Assembly: GCA_037447605.1 (NCBI GenBank)
Contig: CM074806.1
Span: 3,887,755 to 3,951,754 of the forward strand
From: Zygnema circumcarinatum
Taxonomy: Eukaryota > Streptophyta > Zygnematophyceae > Zygnematales > Zygnemataceae
Reading direction: 5' to 3'
Length of the DNA stretch: 64,000 bases
This document shows, one piece after another, positions 1 through 12,495 of the stretch; position 1 is the first letter of the stretch, and every line of letters begins with the position of its first letter. Both the position numbers and the translations under genes were made by a program. The notes under the pieces are model-generated. The model searched no databases and was not told where the DNA came from. It saw only the letters and a program-made list of their open reading frames with translations.

Positions 1-322
1 GCGGAACTGAGGGGAATGACAGGCACTGGAGTTGGTGGGCATTGTGGGCTTGGCCTGTGGACGAGAAGGAGTGCAGCACCACTTGCCTTATTTCCTTGAG
101 GCAGCCATTCAGGTTGATTTTTGTACAACGCGTTGCTTACCGACTTTCATGAAGCTTTCATCCATTGTGAACGGTCTTCATTTGTTGATTGAAAACAAGA
201 TGCTGATTGCTATGGCCAGAAGAATAAGAATTGAGTTTGATTGAGTTTGAACCTGCGAATCACCCGAGGGAAGCTTGTGATCATGTTTGGTGCTTTGGGT
301 TCTTGGCTGTTCTTTGCTGCAG

Positions 323-3300
323 GGTTTCTCGTTGGACCACAGTGAGCTTCGGGAATACAGCCATGGTTTCTTCGGGCAAATGAGTCAACTTCTTGGAGCC
401 GATTTTGCACAAGTATGGTCAGTTGCTATTAGTGGTTTTTACGCGCAGGAGTTTTTTTCAGCACCCTAGTCAGTCGGCTGTTCTTCTATCTGAAGGAGCA
501 CCTCCCTATTCCATCCTTATGGCCTGCTCTTGCTCATTATCTTTTCCCATCTTTTTATCTGTATTGTGTGCCTTGCTCACAGTTTTTGCCCCGAGTCGTC
601 CCTCTTGCCATAGCAAGTTGTGAGCTTGATGATGGCACGGTGTTGGACTTTGCCGATCCGGATGAGGATAAAGTGGATACCGGATTGGGTGGTTTATCAT
701 CTGATGAGAGTGAAGAAGAGGATGAGAAGCGACTGAGAAGTGTGAGCATTCGGACAGGCGTGCTGGATGAGAAGTCAGCAGCTACACAAGCACTTGGGCT
801 CTACGCACAACATACTAAAGCAGCGTTTACACCGTGTGCTCCTGCCCTTTCCCATTGTTTTTGTTTAGGCTCTTCAGGTTTTGCATTGCGCTGGAGGTTT
901 GAAGGCACTCGTTTTCTGCTTTCTATGTGCATGACTACAGAATCACCGACCCTGTCTATTTTGATTTTTACGAATTAATCACATAACAAAAACAAAGAAA
1001 GAAATCTCTCGGCTGATTAAGGAAACTACTGCCTTGCATTGTCGGTCCGATGAACTTCAGAGGCAAAAAGCTGCTCCTTTCCTTGTTCAAGAGTGTTCTC
1101 TCTTCATTGCTTTCTCCATTCTTGTTTCTGAACCTGTATCACATCGTGACCGCCACCTGCAGTTATCTAGAACAAACGCTTAGCATTATGGAGAAACATG
1201 CGGGATATTTCCACGAGGATGTGCGGCTGCAGGCTATGCTCGCGCTTCAGCGTGAGTGGCTCGCCGACTACTTTGTCGTCCGATTCACATGATTCTGCTG
1301 CTGATTCTGATTCTTTCTGCTGTGCTGTTAGTACTTTTGGGTGCGTGAGTTGCAAACCGCTGCAGTGCGCTGTGGCTGAAGTGGTCTATCCTCACGCTAC
1401 ATTACTCCTAGAAGGGAGCCCTACCTGAGCTCTATCCCTCTTTTTGACATAGGAGGGTTTAGTGACACATGGAAGGCACATTCTCGTTCAGCATTTGAAT
1501 GCTTATATCTAGCTGGCGTATCGGCCAAAGCTTTACGTTGGGTTTAGTATTGTTTCAACAATTATAGATCATGAAGCCATTTGGGATCTGGGATTTGGAA
1601 ACTTTGATTGCACAGATATGGTAACAGCTGCGGAGGAGGCTTATCAGTTGGATTCTCCTGCAAATGGAGGGCCTATTGTAAGTCTTATTCTTTTTATTCG
1701 TCGTACAACTTCTCCTTCTTGGTGCAATGTCTCACAACTAGTGGAGGGATGTCAAGCTCTTCTGGAACATGACTTTGGTATGACCGTCTTAGGAAATGAA
1801 AGAAGTAGACACAGTTCTTGCATGGCTATTTTTTTCTATTTTTTTCACCGAGTCAATGCACTACACCGATTCAATACACTCACTGCTGAACTCCTTCTCC
1901 TGGAGTTGCAGGCATTGGCGCCGGAGGTTCGACATGTATACGGTATCCCCAATTGTGCCCGTCTTGTGAAGGCTTAAGTTTACACGTGTCTCGTGGGATC
2001 ACTGTGCATTTGCTGCTTGGAGCTGTACTGGTCGATGCCGAAAAACTTGTCTATTGCAGTAGGAGGCCCTTGTTAAAAATGACGAAATGCGTTTGGCAAT
2101 CCCTTTCCTCTCCTTTTACATGTCCATGAAACTAAGTTGTTGTGAAGTCAGTAGCTCATTCTGCCAAACCGAGTCGACATGATTGTGAAGATCGATGCAA
2201 TCATTGATTCTGTGTAGCATGGCCTTGCTTGGTGAATATCAGGAAAAGCAATGAACTTGTATCTTCGCGCGGTGAATGATGACGAAGACCAGGATACGGT
2301 CTCACAGGCCTGCACCAGCTTGGCCTTTTTGGTGAAGAAATACGGCAGCGTTCCTTTGGAACCTTGTAAGTGATGGGTATCTAGTTCTCAATTTGTTGGT
2401 CTAAACAAATGCGTAACTGTACGCGACAAGCTTTGCTAATCCTGCACAGCCTGCATTTCCATGGAGAAGGCTGTGTTTTGTGTTCCTGGATGAGCAGAAG
2501 AAATGCTATGCTGATTTTTTGTACTTTTTGGGTTCTAATGGCTGCAGATCTGCAGAAACTCTGCGAAACTACGTTGGCTTTGCTGAAAGCAGAAACTCTC
2601 TGCCAGCAGAGTGCTGATAGTGAAGAGGAGGGACAGGGTTATGGAGGGGAAGATGAGGATGACGACGGTGATGAAGTGCATGAAAACATTCTTATGGATG
2701 CTGGGACAGATCTCCTACCTGCCATTGCTGAAGTCATGGGAGGGGCGTTTGATTCGTATTTCCGGACGTTTTTCCCAGAACTGAAGAAGATTGCGGTGCG
2801 CTTGCTGCCACGTGAGCACATTCAGAGCATGGCAGCTGGAAGGATCTAAATCTTTCCAACACGGCATTGGACATACTAAGCATCTAGGGAATATCTGGAG
2901 GAAGCGCCCTCTAGGCTTGTGGCTGGTAGTAAGAACAAATTTAGCTGAGAAATAGTCCACGAGTTAGCCTTCGTTGCTGAATTTGACCTTTACCGCATGT
3001 CCGTACATCTTGCTTCCCCTACCAGTGTTGATAGTTATGTTTTTTCTGGGCTTAATAAAGAGGTCTTGATCTTATTTCCTTTGCTCGTATATTTTAGAAA
3101 CGTGAAGTAGTACGTATCTAGATTGTAAACCAGGTACGAGTGCAGCCGCATGAGGATCACTCCGTACCTTCGCACCCTGACCGCACCTCTAATTGTCAAT
3201 GGGATGCAGGAAACGTCTCGTCATGCGGGAGATCGGAGCATGGCGATTGGGTGTATTGCAGAAGTCGCGAAATATTTGGGGCCGCCGGTCTCAGCATATG

Positions 3301-5235
3301 TTGATGTCAGCCAACTTACCCACGCCTTAAACCGCAGTTGTTATGGCTGTGATGATGGTGGATCAATGATATGATGATGAATGATGATCGATGGATGACT
3401 TAGACAATATTCCTGTCGCGAAAGAAGAAGACTGATTCTTTTGTTTCTGGTTGGGCCAGGCACTTATGGCAGTGGTCATTCAAGAGATTGGAAGTACGCA
3501 TGCGCCATGTCGCCGCAATGCTGCTTTCTGTGCTGGAATTCTATGCTGGCACGGAGGAGATACTGCAGTACCGTATCTGCCCAGTTGACTCCGTAGTGAT
3601 AGAGGATTACCACCATTGCGTGCTGCACTACCATGAATGGTCAATTGGACGTTCTGACTCCCATTCTCCCTCACATCATGACAGTCGTGTTCACTTTTGT
3701 GATTGGCATGTTGTGTTAACAGCTGCTCTAACGTTGGTTTGGAGCAAGGAGCCATTTTGTCGCTTTACGTTTCCGCTTAACTCCTTAACGAGCAAATTTC
3801 AGATATTATGGACGACTGCTCATGGCCCTGCATCCTTTGTTTGGACAAGGCGAAGATGCGGGTGTGCGAGACAACGGTACTGGGGCGGTAGCCCGGATGA
3901 TTGCTGCACACCCTGAAGCAGTCCCACTGGCAAAGGTGCTTACATCCTACGTAGCTTGTTTGCTTCGTCAGTAGGGGCTGCTTAATTACCCATCTGAACC
4001 TGATTCAACAAGCTCTGTAGGGTTGGCTTTTGGAGACTCGGCAAACTTGATTGTCATGTCTGTCAATAAGCTGTCTGAAATCATTCAGCTCGTAAAAGAT
4101 GCATAGTGAGAGCCGTCTAATGGGCGCTCTAGCAAGTAGATACGACTGTGAGCTGGTCTATTTTTCACCGATTTGAAACTTGAGCACTTTACAAGGATTT
4201 GATTTGTCTGGTTGTTGCAGGTCCTGCCAATATTCATTGCCTCTTTGCCGCTCAAGGAGGACTTGGACGAAGCTTCACCCGTATATGGCTGCCTCTGCTC
4301 CCTCATCAATGGGGACCATCCTGAGGTTTGGCTCCTTTACCTGCAACTGCACATGGTGTTACCACTTGTGAATACTTGGCAAGATTCAGACTGTACCATA
4401 CCCTGAATGGAGAAGATCTAGATGTGAGTAGCTCTGTCAGAGTCAGCGATGGTGCCAACTCTGTATCTGTGGTATAATGAAGGACCTCAATAGCAAACCC
4501 TTTCCTCCTCCAAGGTACTGTCAATTGGAAGAATGAAGGATGAAGAATGCACTGATGATGCACTGATGGATGGAGGATGCACTGGAGAAAAAAAAGAGAT
4601 TTAGATCTATGTTCAATGTGTTTGTGGCATACACATCATATTCCCCATATACATATTACATTACATTACATTATTATATATACATATTCATATTCATTTT
4701 CATATGCACCCCAGAGCTTGCATGTCCGCATGCACCCCAGGGCACTCATTCTCCTATTCAACCTAAAGCTTCCTTCTCAGCATACACTCCATAACCTCCC
4801 TACTCCATGTAGCCCCATGGCTCCCAGCCCCATGCACCCTTAAGCTCCTTTCTCCATAATCGCTAAAGCTTTCATTCCACCGTGCACTCTTAGCTTCCTT
4901 TGCAACACACTCTCTATCAAGCGGCTGTCTTAATCAAACATGGCTTCCAAAACTTGCATGAAAGTTATGGATTCCAGGCACTAAGAAGAAGAAGAAGAAG
5001 TTTTTGTGATGAACTATTTTGGTGGTGTTGCTGGCTACAGATCCGTCCACACATTCCCGGGCTAGTGCCTCTATTAGCACATGTGGCAGCACTTCCTGAG
5101 ACTCCATCAGAGCCAAGAGACGTCATTGTGCGAACAATTGCGGAGCTGCGAGCAAAGCATCCGGCGGAGATGGAAGCCATAATTGGAGGCCTCCCGCCGT
5201 CTGATGCGGCCGCATTGGGCCCAGCCTTGCATTAG
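323..5235 (+). CDS. IMB4: Importin-4-like (importin-beta family) nuclear import receptor, 5' partial, multi-exon
   Basis: HEAT-repeat karyopherin that would carry cargo through nuclear pores with Ran. The N-terminal part lies before the window. Readable exons: 323-412 (ELREYSHGFFGQMSQLLGAD), 583-833 (FLPRVVPLAIASC, acidic stretch, SIRTGVLDEKSAATQALGLY), 1163-1251 (YFHEDVRLQAMLALQ), about 1628-1677, 2243-2365 (DTVSQACTSLAFLVKKYG), 2548-2795 (acidic DEDDDGDEV, then TDLLPAIAEVMGG), 3210-3306, 3460-3583 (RRNAAFCAGILCWHGGDTA), 3793-3935 (GVRDNGTGAVARMIAAHPE), 4221-4325 (LPLKEDLDE), and 5041-5235 ending in TAG. The order is collinear with the C-terminal half of Arabidopsis IMB4 as remembered. The weakest area is 1252-2242: one or two short exons there could not be joined in phase, so a missed exon or local decay is possible. 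The donor at 2796 (GTGCGC) is weak but restores collinearity. Confidence 0.88.
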
Positions 5236-6802
5236 AAATCCCAGGTACGAATGTCTCTTAGAGAGAGCCTTCAGGTTCACTGTTCCCTGTTTCAATGTCT
5301 TAGTAATTACAATGGGAGTACGTTGTCAGCCATGGAACCTATAGTGGAACCCGAAAATTTTGAAGTGCTTCGCCGAATTTTCCCTCTATTGGGGTTCCGA
5401 AAATGATGATCCCCATTTGCAAGTTTGTCTTGTTTTGTATGACTATTCGTTAAGTATGAGGTCATTGATGCTGACTGGCATAATAAGGAGCACGAGGGAG
5501 TTGGCGTTCAAGCGTCCTTGTCTTATTTTGGCAGTGAGGCATCTGTATTCGCTGATCTTTCAGCCTCAGTATCGAATTGCTCTTTTCTAGGAGTAACCCG
5601 TTCCCTGAAGGAGGTATTTGGTCATCTTTTCCTCTCGCCTCTTGAATGTGAGTTTTTCCATGCGTTTTGGATTCGTCCATTGCAGCAGGCTCCATGTGTC
5701 CATTCAAAAAGGGATGCTTTGAGCATGAACTCTTGTATGAGTGAATAGTGCCTTAGCCCATGTCTACGCTTCATGGTCGGTCACAATTGAGCACAAAAGC
5801 CGGAAAAAGCTCTTGGGACCTAAGTCAAGGCCTTTTTCGAATGCCAAGTATAGTCAAGCGTCGACCAACAGCGATTTACCACGTATGCGATCTTCAGGCT
5901 GAAACCAAGATCTTATGCGTGTTGCATCATATTCATACAACAAAGGAGAGCCCACTCATTACATTTGAAATTTTAATTCCATTGGCCTCCAGACAGAATA
6001 TCTCGTATTGAAACGTGTTAATTTTTTTAAGAGCCCAAACTTTTCCTAACAACTGTTTCTTCTAGTTCTATTTACTAACAGAAATGAAAATCCGAAACAA
6101 AATCAGCTCTCCAAGTAGAATTGTTCATTCTACTTTCCTTCAGAGATTACATTAACTAAACGCAAAATGTTTCTGAAAAGTCCGGACACGTTCATCACTG
6201 GCAAAAGCTTTCTCAAACATGGGCGGATAGAAAAAAATGGTCTAAATGACAATGAAAAAAATTCAGTCAAGAGAAGAGAAATGTTACGTCAACCGTGAAC
6301 TCTCGCCATTTCAGAGGATGAAGGGGATTACACCTTACACAACTGCTTTCCCTTATCCTCACATAAGACAAAAACCTAAATTGGGACAGCCCACTAGCAG
6401 CCTGTTTGTCCTGATGCCGTCTACTTGCCTTTGCGCAGAACCGCCTTCCAGTGAAATCAATTTGCCAGACCAAATTTTCAGCTTTCCCATACCTAAACTC
6501 CTTCCTGGTTTTACGAGCACCTCAACTAGAGTATCGCTGTGGCTTTGGTGTATGCTTTCTTTGATGAAAAAGCCTTCAGCTTGACAAACCTAATTGTGAA
6601 TTTGGGGGGACAAAATTGAGTTGCAAAATCGTGTAAAGCCGATAAAATTTGGCCAAGGATTTTGAGGCCAACAAAAAAGGAGTCCCAGCCTTTACAGTGC
6701 TTTGCCCAGCGCGAGACACTATGTGTAGGTTACATTATTGGAGTGCCACTTTCTCGCTGACAAGGGCGGTGCAGTACCTCGTGCGAGGCTCGATTGCAGA
6801 TT
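5236..6802. other. Intergenic region between convergent genes
   Basis: Lies between the importin stop codon and the stop of the minus-strand plastid gene, and presumably holds both 3' UTRs. I saw no conserved protein motif, RNA gene or clear repeat; short open frames here are unsupported. Confidence 0.6.
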
Positions 6803-9689
6803 TCATAAGTCAACTTCCGAGTCCTCCGCTTCATCGTCTGAAGCTCCAGGATCGGCAGATTTCGATTTCATAATTTTTTCAAGGCTGTCGATATCTGCTA
6901 GCCCTGTGAGGGACTCAATTTTGATGTTCTCTGCATCCTCACTGCACAGCCCCACAAAATCCCAAACATCAGGCTCCTACCATCACCAGCAGCCCCCCTG
7001 CGTCTCAGAACAGATGACAAGCATTGCCGATAGGAAGAAAAGGGGCCCTTACTCTGTGATGCCAAAAATGACTTTAAGCCTTAGCTCGTCATGGACGCTG
7101 CTCGAGCAGAAGTCTTCGAGCTGCACATGTGGAAAGGAATAACTACTTAGCATAATTCCTTCCATCCAGCATTACCAAAAGGGCGCATAACAGCATGCCA
7201 TACGTTGAATCAGGGTTAAATTTACAGCCAAGACAAGGAACGGTAGATGCACACCTGAGAGAGGTAGAGCAGCTTGGTAAAGATTGCTTGCACCGAAGCT
7301 TTCCTTTTGATGCCCTTCTCAGTCATTCCCGACGTGTCCATCACAATAGGCCCTGCACACAAGGATAGAACTGTCAACTGCCATGAATAAAAAACAAGCA
7401 ATCTTGATGGCCTGCCACATAGTGTCCGTGCAAATCAGCGATTTACTTGTAGTGTTCAAATGCCAAGAACAATGGCCTTCACGTAAACTCGTTCACTTAA
7501 CACCACCAGCTTAACAAAGTGCTCCATACTGCTTCTCCAGATTCTGCCCAGACGAGCTCGCTCACCCTTTGCCTTCACAACCCGTTGTGAGACGTCATTC
7601 AGTATTTCTGCCACATCCTTGTCTTCCAGACCCGAGAGTTTTCTCAAGTGCACTAGGTCCGCCACCAGCTCTGGGTCGAAGGGCCGCTCATTCAGTGCGT
7701 ATCTTATATACTTGCGCAAAACTTCATCTCTCGTAAAGCCACACTGCATCCAGTTCCTACTTTACTGTAAGCTCTATTGTTCTCGTCCAGAAGTGCTCCC
7801 AGCCAATAGAACAACAACAATCTGCAAGCTCTCGCTAAGCCGGTTTACTTGGCTTAATGCCAGCATATGCTCATCAAGGCATGCTGCTTGGCAGTCGGCA
7901 TTGAGTTTTTCTTTCCTCACTCCCCTCACATACTGCAAAGTAGCACTCACACTCCTTTCCAGCTTGCTTAGCTCGTCGACAGTGAAGGCTGCTCTCCTGT
8001 CCGGAAAAAACTCGTCGAGCGACTCACAAAGCAAAGCGTTTTTTCCTATCTGTACATGATAACCACAAATCACAACTCAATCATAATTAATTGGCTGGAT
8101 AGTATAAAACAATGAACGGTGATTTCAAACGAACCATAGTATATACGGATGATCATGTCAAGAATGCTTATCTAGCAGCACTGGTGCTCTCTTCTTAAGT
8201 GTGCTCTGCCAGAATGATTCTGCAAGAAGCTACCTTCATAATTGCACGAGACTTATTTTTGTTCGTTTTTCACTCCTCGTCTCCTTAGGTACAAAACTAA
8301 GCTTCTGATCTCTTGCGTCAGAAACTTCACTTGAACGATTCATTGGCATGGAATGACTGCTGAAAATCCTTCCTCCTCCCTCGAAAACAAAAAATCGGAA
8401 AAAAAATCCAAAATGCCACTCTCTACGTCGTTTTTGTTTTATTCCCCTCCTAAAACACCAGCCCCTTTCACCTTGCCACAGAAAAAATGGCCTAAATGAA
8501 AGGGCAAATGCCCATTGATGTATCATTGACCTTAAGAACTAAAAAAAGAAAAAGACTTGAGACTAGCGCCTCTTTAGTGTGTACTTGAAATGTACACCTT
8601 AAAGCCGAAGATAAGGTACTGAACATGGTTAAAAAGGAGAACTGCAAATGCAGCAAGTAGTCTTTGGACGCCGAAAAACCTTAGCTCACGAGTGAGTCGT
8701 GAAACCATAAAAAGGAAAATAATCCAGGCAACTGTGTGATCAAGTTGAAACCAAACAAGCGCGACGGAAGGAGAGACGTGAGTGGCATGCATGGGATTCC
8801 ATAGGGTAAAGGTGCTAAAGGAAGCGAGGAATCGTTTGAAAGTGGTGACTTGACTTAACTTAACTTGACTTGGAACTACGACAACGAAGCCACGAACAAG
8901 CCTTGAAGCATTTTCTCCTTCCCCCCCTCTCCCCCCCCTTCATTTACTTCTCTCTCATCTCTCATCTCCCGTCCCCCCTCTCCCTCTCCCTCCCGCCCCA
9001 CTTCTTCACCTTCGTCTCCCCCACTCCCCCTTCTCCCTTTCTCCAGCCACTCCCTCATTTGCATATCCATCCGGCTGCACCCACCCGCCCACCTGCCGTC
9101 GCCGCTTTGCTTTTGGAGTGTTGTATTTTTGCACGAGCCGAACCAGAGACCACACGAAGGTGACGGCCAGATAGCCAACTGGCACTGCCACAAGCCATGG
9201 AATCTCCGACGACCCAACCCGAGGTCCAGGCACCGCCTCCATGGCACCTGCAGCGTAGTCATAGACATCTCCCAGTTTCTCCTCCAGCCATGACTCTTCC
9301 TCCTCATACTCCTCCTCGTCCTTCAAGCTCTCCGGCTCCTCTACGTTTCCACTCGGTACAGCCGCACTTGCCGACGTGCGAAACTTGCTGCTATCCTTCA
9401 CTCCCTCTCCCGAGGAGGACGACTCCCCTTCAGCCTTCCCCGCCTCTCCTCCCCGAGAGAAGCGGCTCTCTTTAGCGCTTCGCACTACCAAGTGATGAGA
9501 GTGGCTCCGCTTTGCTGAAAGAAGGGCAAGGCGTTGTGAGCGAGGGAGGAGAGGCAAGCAGCGGAAAGCTTTAAGAGGAGTGAAGCAGGCCGTGCAGCTG
9601 CCGTGGAGGCTCCTGCCACTTTCTACATTGCTCAAGAAGGGAACTGCAGCTGCTGCAGTGCAGGAGCGCAGCTGCAGGAGGGAAGCCAT
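6803..9689 (-). CDS. Plastid-targeted protein of unknown function, six exons on the minus strand
   Basis: The function is unknown to me. Exon 1 (9689-9093) starts MASLLQLRSC and has a Ser/Ala/Arg-rich transit-like N-terminus, an acidic region, then a hydrophobic segment (IPWLVAVPVGYLAVTFVWSL) followed by a basic KAKRRRQ, suggesting a single-pass plastid membrane protein. Exon 2 begins at 8049 (IGKNALLCESLDEFFPDRR). Its 3' border, near 7815, is uncertain. Exon 3 (7743-7566) reads LRKYIRYALNERPFDPELV. Exon 4 (7352-7255) reads GPIVMDTSGMTEKGIKRKAS. Exon 5 is 7120-7053. Exon 6 (6941-6803) ends in an acidic DDEAEDSEVDL tail. The blocks NE(R/K)PFxxExVADL, VVMDxSGxTEKGIKRK and TDEDAE..DSLEK match a plant chloroplast family I remember only as uncharacterised. 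A MAS start is preferred over an upstream in-frame Met because of transit-peptide composition. Confidence 0.78.
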
Positions 9690-10228
9690 GGCCGCCGCCA
9701 GCACAACCCTAACCAGGGTCGCCCTCTCCCCCACCCTCTCCTCCCAAAAGGGGAGGCACCCCCTAGCATAGAAAGATAGTTCAGTTCAGAACCCGTCACG
9801 CATAACAGCGCGCAATTTCTCCCATAGATCGCTGACTTTTTGAATTGACCGTACGGACTGTACAGCTTGAGACACTCAGAAAACTGTTGAGAGCGAAAGC
9901 CACTCACGCCTTGCCATGTCAGCATAGTATTCCACGTGGCACTTTCCAACTGGCTGAAATCTTAACAAAGTAGCCTCACTAGGTCGGTGCCGCTCCTTCC
10001 GCCATCTGCGGAGGATCCCCCGCCTCTGAGCCGTCGATCTCCCGTCCCAGCGAATCGCAGCCGTCCGATGACCGAAGATCTGGCGCCAGTCGCGGCGGCG
10101 TCCGTTTCGTTCCTTTAAAGTGGATGATGGGAGGGAGAGGGGGAAAGGTTCGCCCTATTTTTTGGTCGCCTTGAGCTTGGGTTGCTCTTGAAGGGTCATT
10201 TCAAGGGGGTGATTTGCGCATTGCAGAC
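9690..10228. promoter_or_regulatory. Divergent intergenic region, shared promoter candidate
   Basis: 539 bp separates the start codons of the minus-strand plastid gene and the plus-strand small membrane-protein gene, so both promoters must lie here. The distal half is GC-rich. I did not find a convincing TATA box. Confidence 0.45.
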
Positions 10229-11485
10229 ATGGCTGCGCGCTTCTCGCGCTCGGAGGCTCCGGTCATGGCTGCCCTTGTGATGCTGGGGCTGGTGCTGTTG
10301 GCAGCGGGGTGCCTTCCGACAGGTGGGAGATGGATGGATTTGGTGGAGGTTTGGATGACTGATTTTGGTGCTTTGGGGAGAGATAGAGAGAATAGGACGT
10401 TAGGATTCTAAGTGGATGAAGGCTTCGTGGTTGGAGAAAGGAAGAGGGAGACGCGTGGAGGAGGGGAGGCAGGAAAACAGGGGTTGTGCAGGATGGTTGA
10501 TTGATGGGAGGAAGGAAAACTCGTTTTGGAAAGTGTCATTGTATTTCTGCAGTCGTTTTCAGGGTTGAATGTCGCGTAGGAGTGTGTTTTTTTTAATATG
10601 CTACTCTATTTGGGTTGTGGAGGTTCCAAATGAGGCATGTGTGGTTTCTGAAGCTCTCGTGCTCATCCTTGTACGTGGATTATGTTTCCAACTCTTCCAT
10701 GGCCGTGACTTCTGTTTTTCGGCACTTGCAAGTGCTTTCTTTTGATTCTTGCCCACAAACTTAGGTCGCGATAGTTGCCAGGAAAACTGTGCGGTGCAGA
10801 TGCGATATGACTGCATGGAGGGTTGATCCATACAATGAAGAATGGCTGATTGAAGATTCTTTGGGCATGTGCGTTCAGGATTGGCAAGGTTTTGGCCCCT
10901 TCACGGGCTTAATTTCCAGGCGGAAGGAGGCAGTGATCTGGCGGCTACAGAGAGTCAGCACCCCCTGAACTCGAAGCTTATGAGAGGTCATATGGATGTG
11001 TTGTATGCCCATCAGCGTGGGGCAGACAAGAAAGATGCTCACAGCGAAGAGGATGATGGTAAGCTGAAGCCTGATGGCCAATGGCAATGGCATGTTGCCC
11101 CATTTATCCTTAGTGTTGAAAAGAAGTGAATTTTCTGTCTCCAGTTGCAGGGCAGGGTCCTTTTTCTCGTGGTGGTTAGCTTCCCGACTGTGCTTTTGAG
11201 CACGGTCCATTGACACCGTGCAACCTCTCGGATTGGAGGGCTGAATAATAAACAGTAATGTGACGCCCTGAGGTTTTTGTCCAGGAAATGCCTTTTCTCT
11301 GCTTGTCAATCAAAGACGAGTACGAGATTGCCTAGAAGGTAGAAGTGAAGGGAAATTTGTGGTCTCCATGTGACTGGCTGGGGTTTTTTTTTTTTGTTGC
11401 AGATGAGACGACTATGGCAGATGGCAAGTCTGCTCTTCTCGTTGACCGTGCTTTCGTCTCTGCAAGGATTGCGCCCAGAGAATGA
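10229..11485 (+). CDS. Small single-pass membrane protein, 118 aa, unknown function
   Basis: Three exons join in phase: 10229-10322, 10879-11058 and 11403-11485 (stop TGA), with donors GTGGGA and GTAAGC and acceptors TTCAG and TTGCAG. The protein starts MAARFSRSEAPVMAALVMLG. A hydrophobic helix spans about residues 12-28 (ALVMLGLVLLAAGCL). A polar tail follows, with LMRGHMDVLYAHQRGADKK, an acidic SEEDD patch and the ending ARIAPRE. This fits a type II membrane protein or an uncleaved signal anchor. I do not recognise the family. A possible poly(A) signal (AATAAA) lies near 11610. The call rests on clean splice joins plus a plausible topology, not on homology. Confidence 0.5.
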
Positions 11486-12495
11486 GTCCATAGTTCGTGG
11501 TCATGTTTACTAACGCAGCTCATCGGTGGTTGTGGGCATCATTATTATGTATACTACTAAGAATTTTCTACCAACCCATTATGTCAAGCCCCTCTACCAG
11601 CAGGGATTGAATAAAAGGTTCTTGTAGCTGTGACTGACCTCGTTAAATAGCACAATACAATACAGTGGTCTCAAATAGCAGAGGGACTCATCCACTGATG
11701 AGAAGTACCAGAGCTGCTGATCACCGGCTATTCGAAGTACTATATTCAAATGGGCAGAGCACAGGATCCTTTGCTAGGAATCCGTCTTTTGAACAGAGTC
11801 TGAAAGCCTCAAGGCATGCTGTCCATGCGGCAGGCCCTTTGTAACAATAGAAATTTGCTGCCCGGCTGAACCTCTCAGTTGCAGGCGCAGTGTCTTATTA
11901 GTGCTTCACTCAACTGCAAGAAGGCGACCATTCAAAGTTCAACAATGGCGTCACGTGGTTGTTTTCTGCTAGAGTGCATGTGAGCTTCACGATTTTCTGA
12001 TAAATGGTTTTTATGATGCTGCTGTTGGTGAATGTGAATACCACCACCATCCGTGATTTATTTTGTGACTTATCTAACTTGCATCCTGCCGCACTCATGG
12101 TATCGCAATGTGTGGGAGCTGAATTTAGGGAGCGACGAGAGGTGAATAAGAATGTGAATTGTGTTTCTAAGAGGTGCGCAGTAAGAGAGGTTTTCAGGGT
12201 TTTAAAGAGGAAAACACGAAAATATGTTACGTTGGAACTTAGACCAATCATTGCTACAGTGTTTGCTGACCACAAATTTATTAGCTTGTCCTAAGCAATA
12301 ACCGGGCAATCCCCATAAGGACCATTTTTGCAATATAGGGCTAAGCAATGCAATCTATGATACGTGCCTTTGTTTGTTGGCTTTAACATTTGCCATGATC
12401 GGCCTTCAAGGTTAAAACCATGGCCTAAAAATTAACGGCCACCTGGAAATGGCAACAGCGGGAGCTTCTGTTGTGCTCAAACCATCTGCCAGACC
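11486..12495. other. Intergenic region, convergent genes
   Basis: Lies 3' of the small membrane-protein gene and 3' of UGLYAH. It contains an AATAAA near 11610 suited to the upstream gene. No coding signal with recognisable motifs was seen; the longer open frame around 12004-12294 has no family resemblance. Confidence 0.5.
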
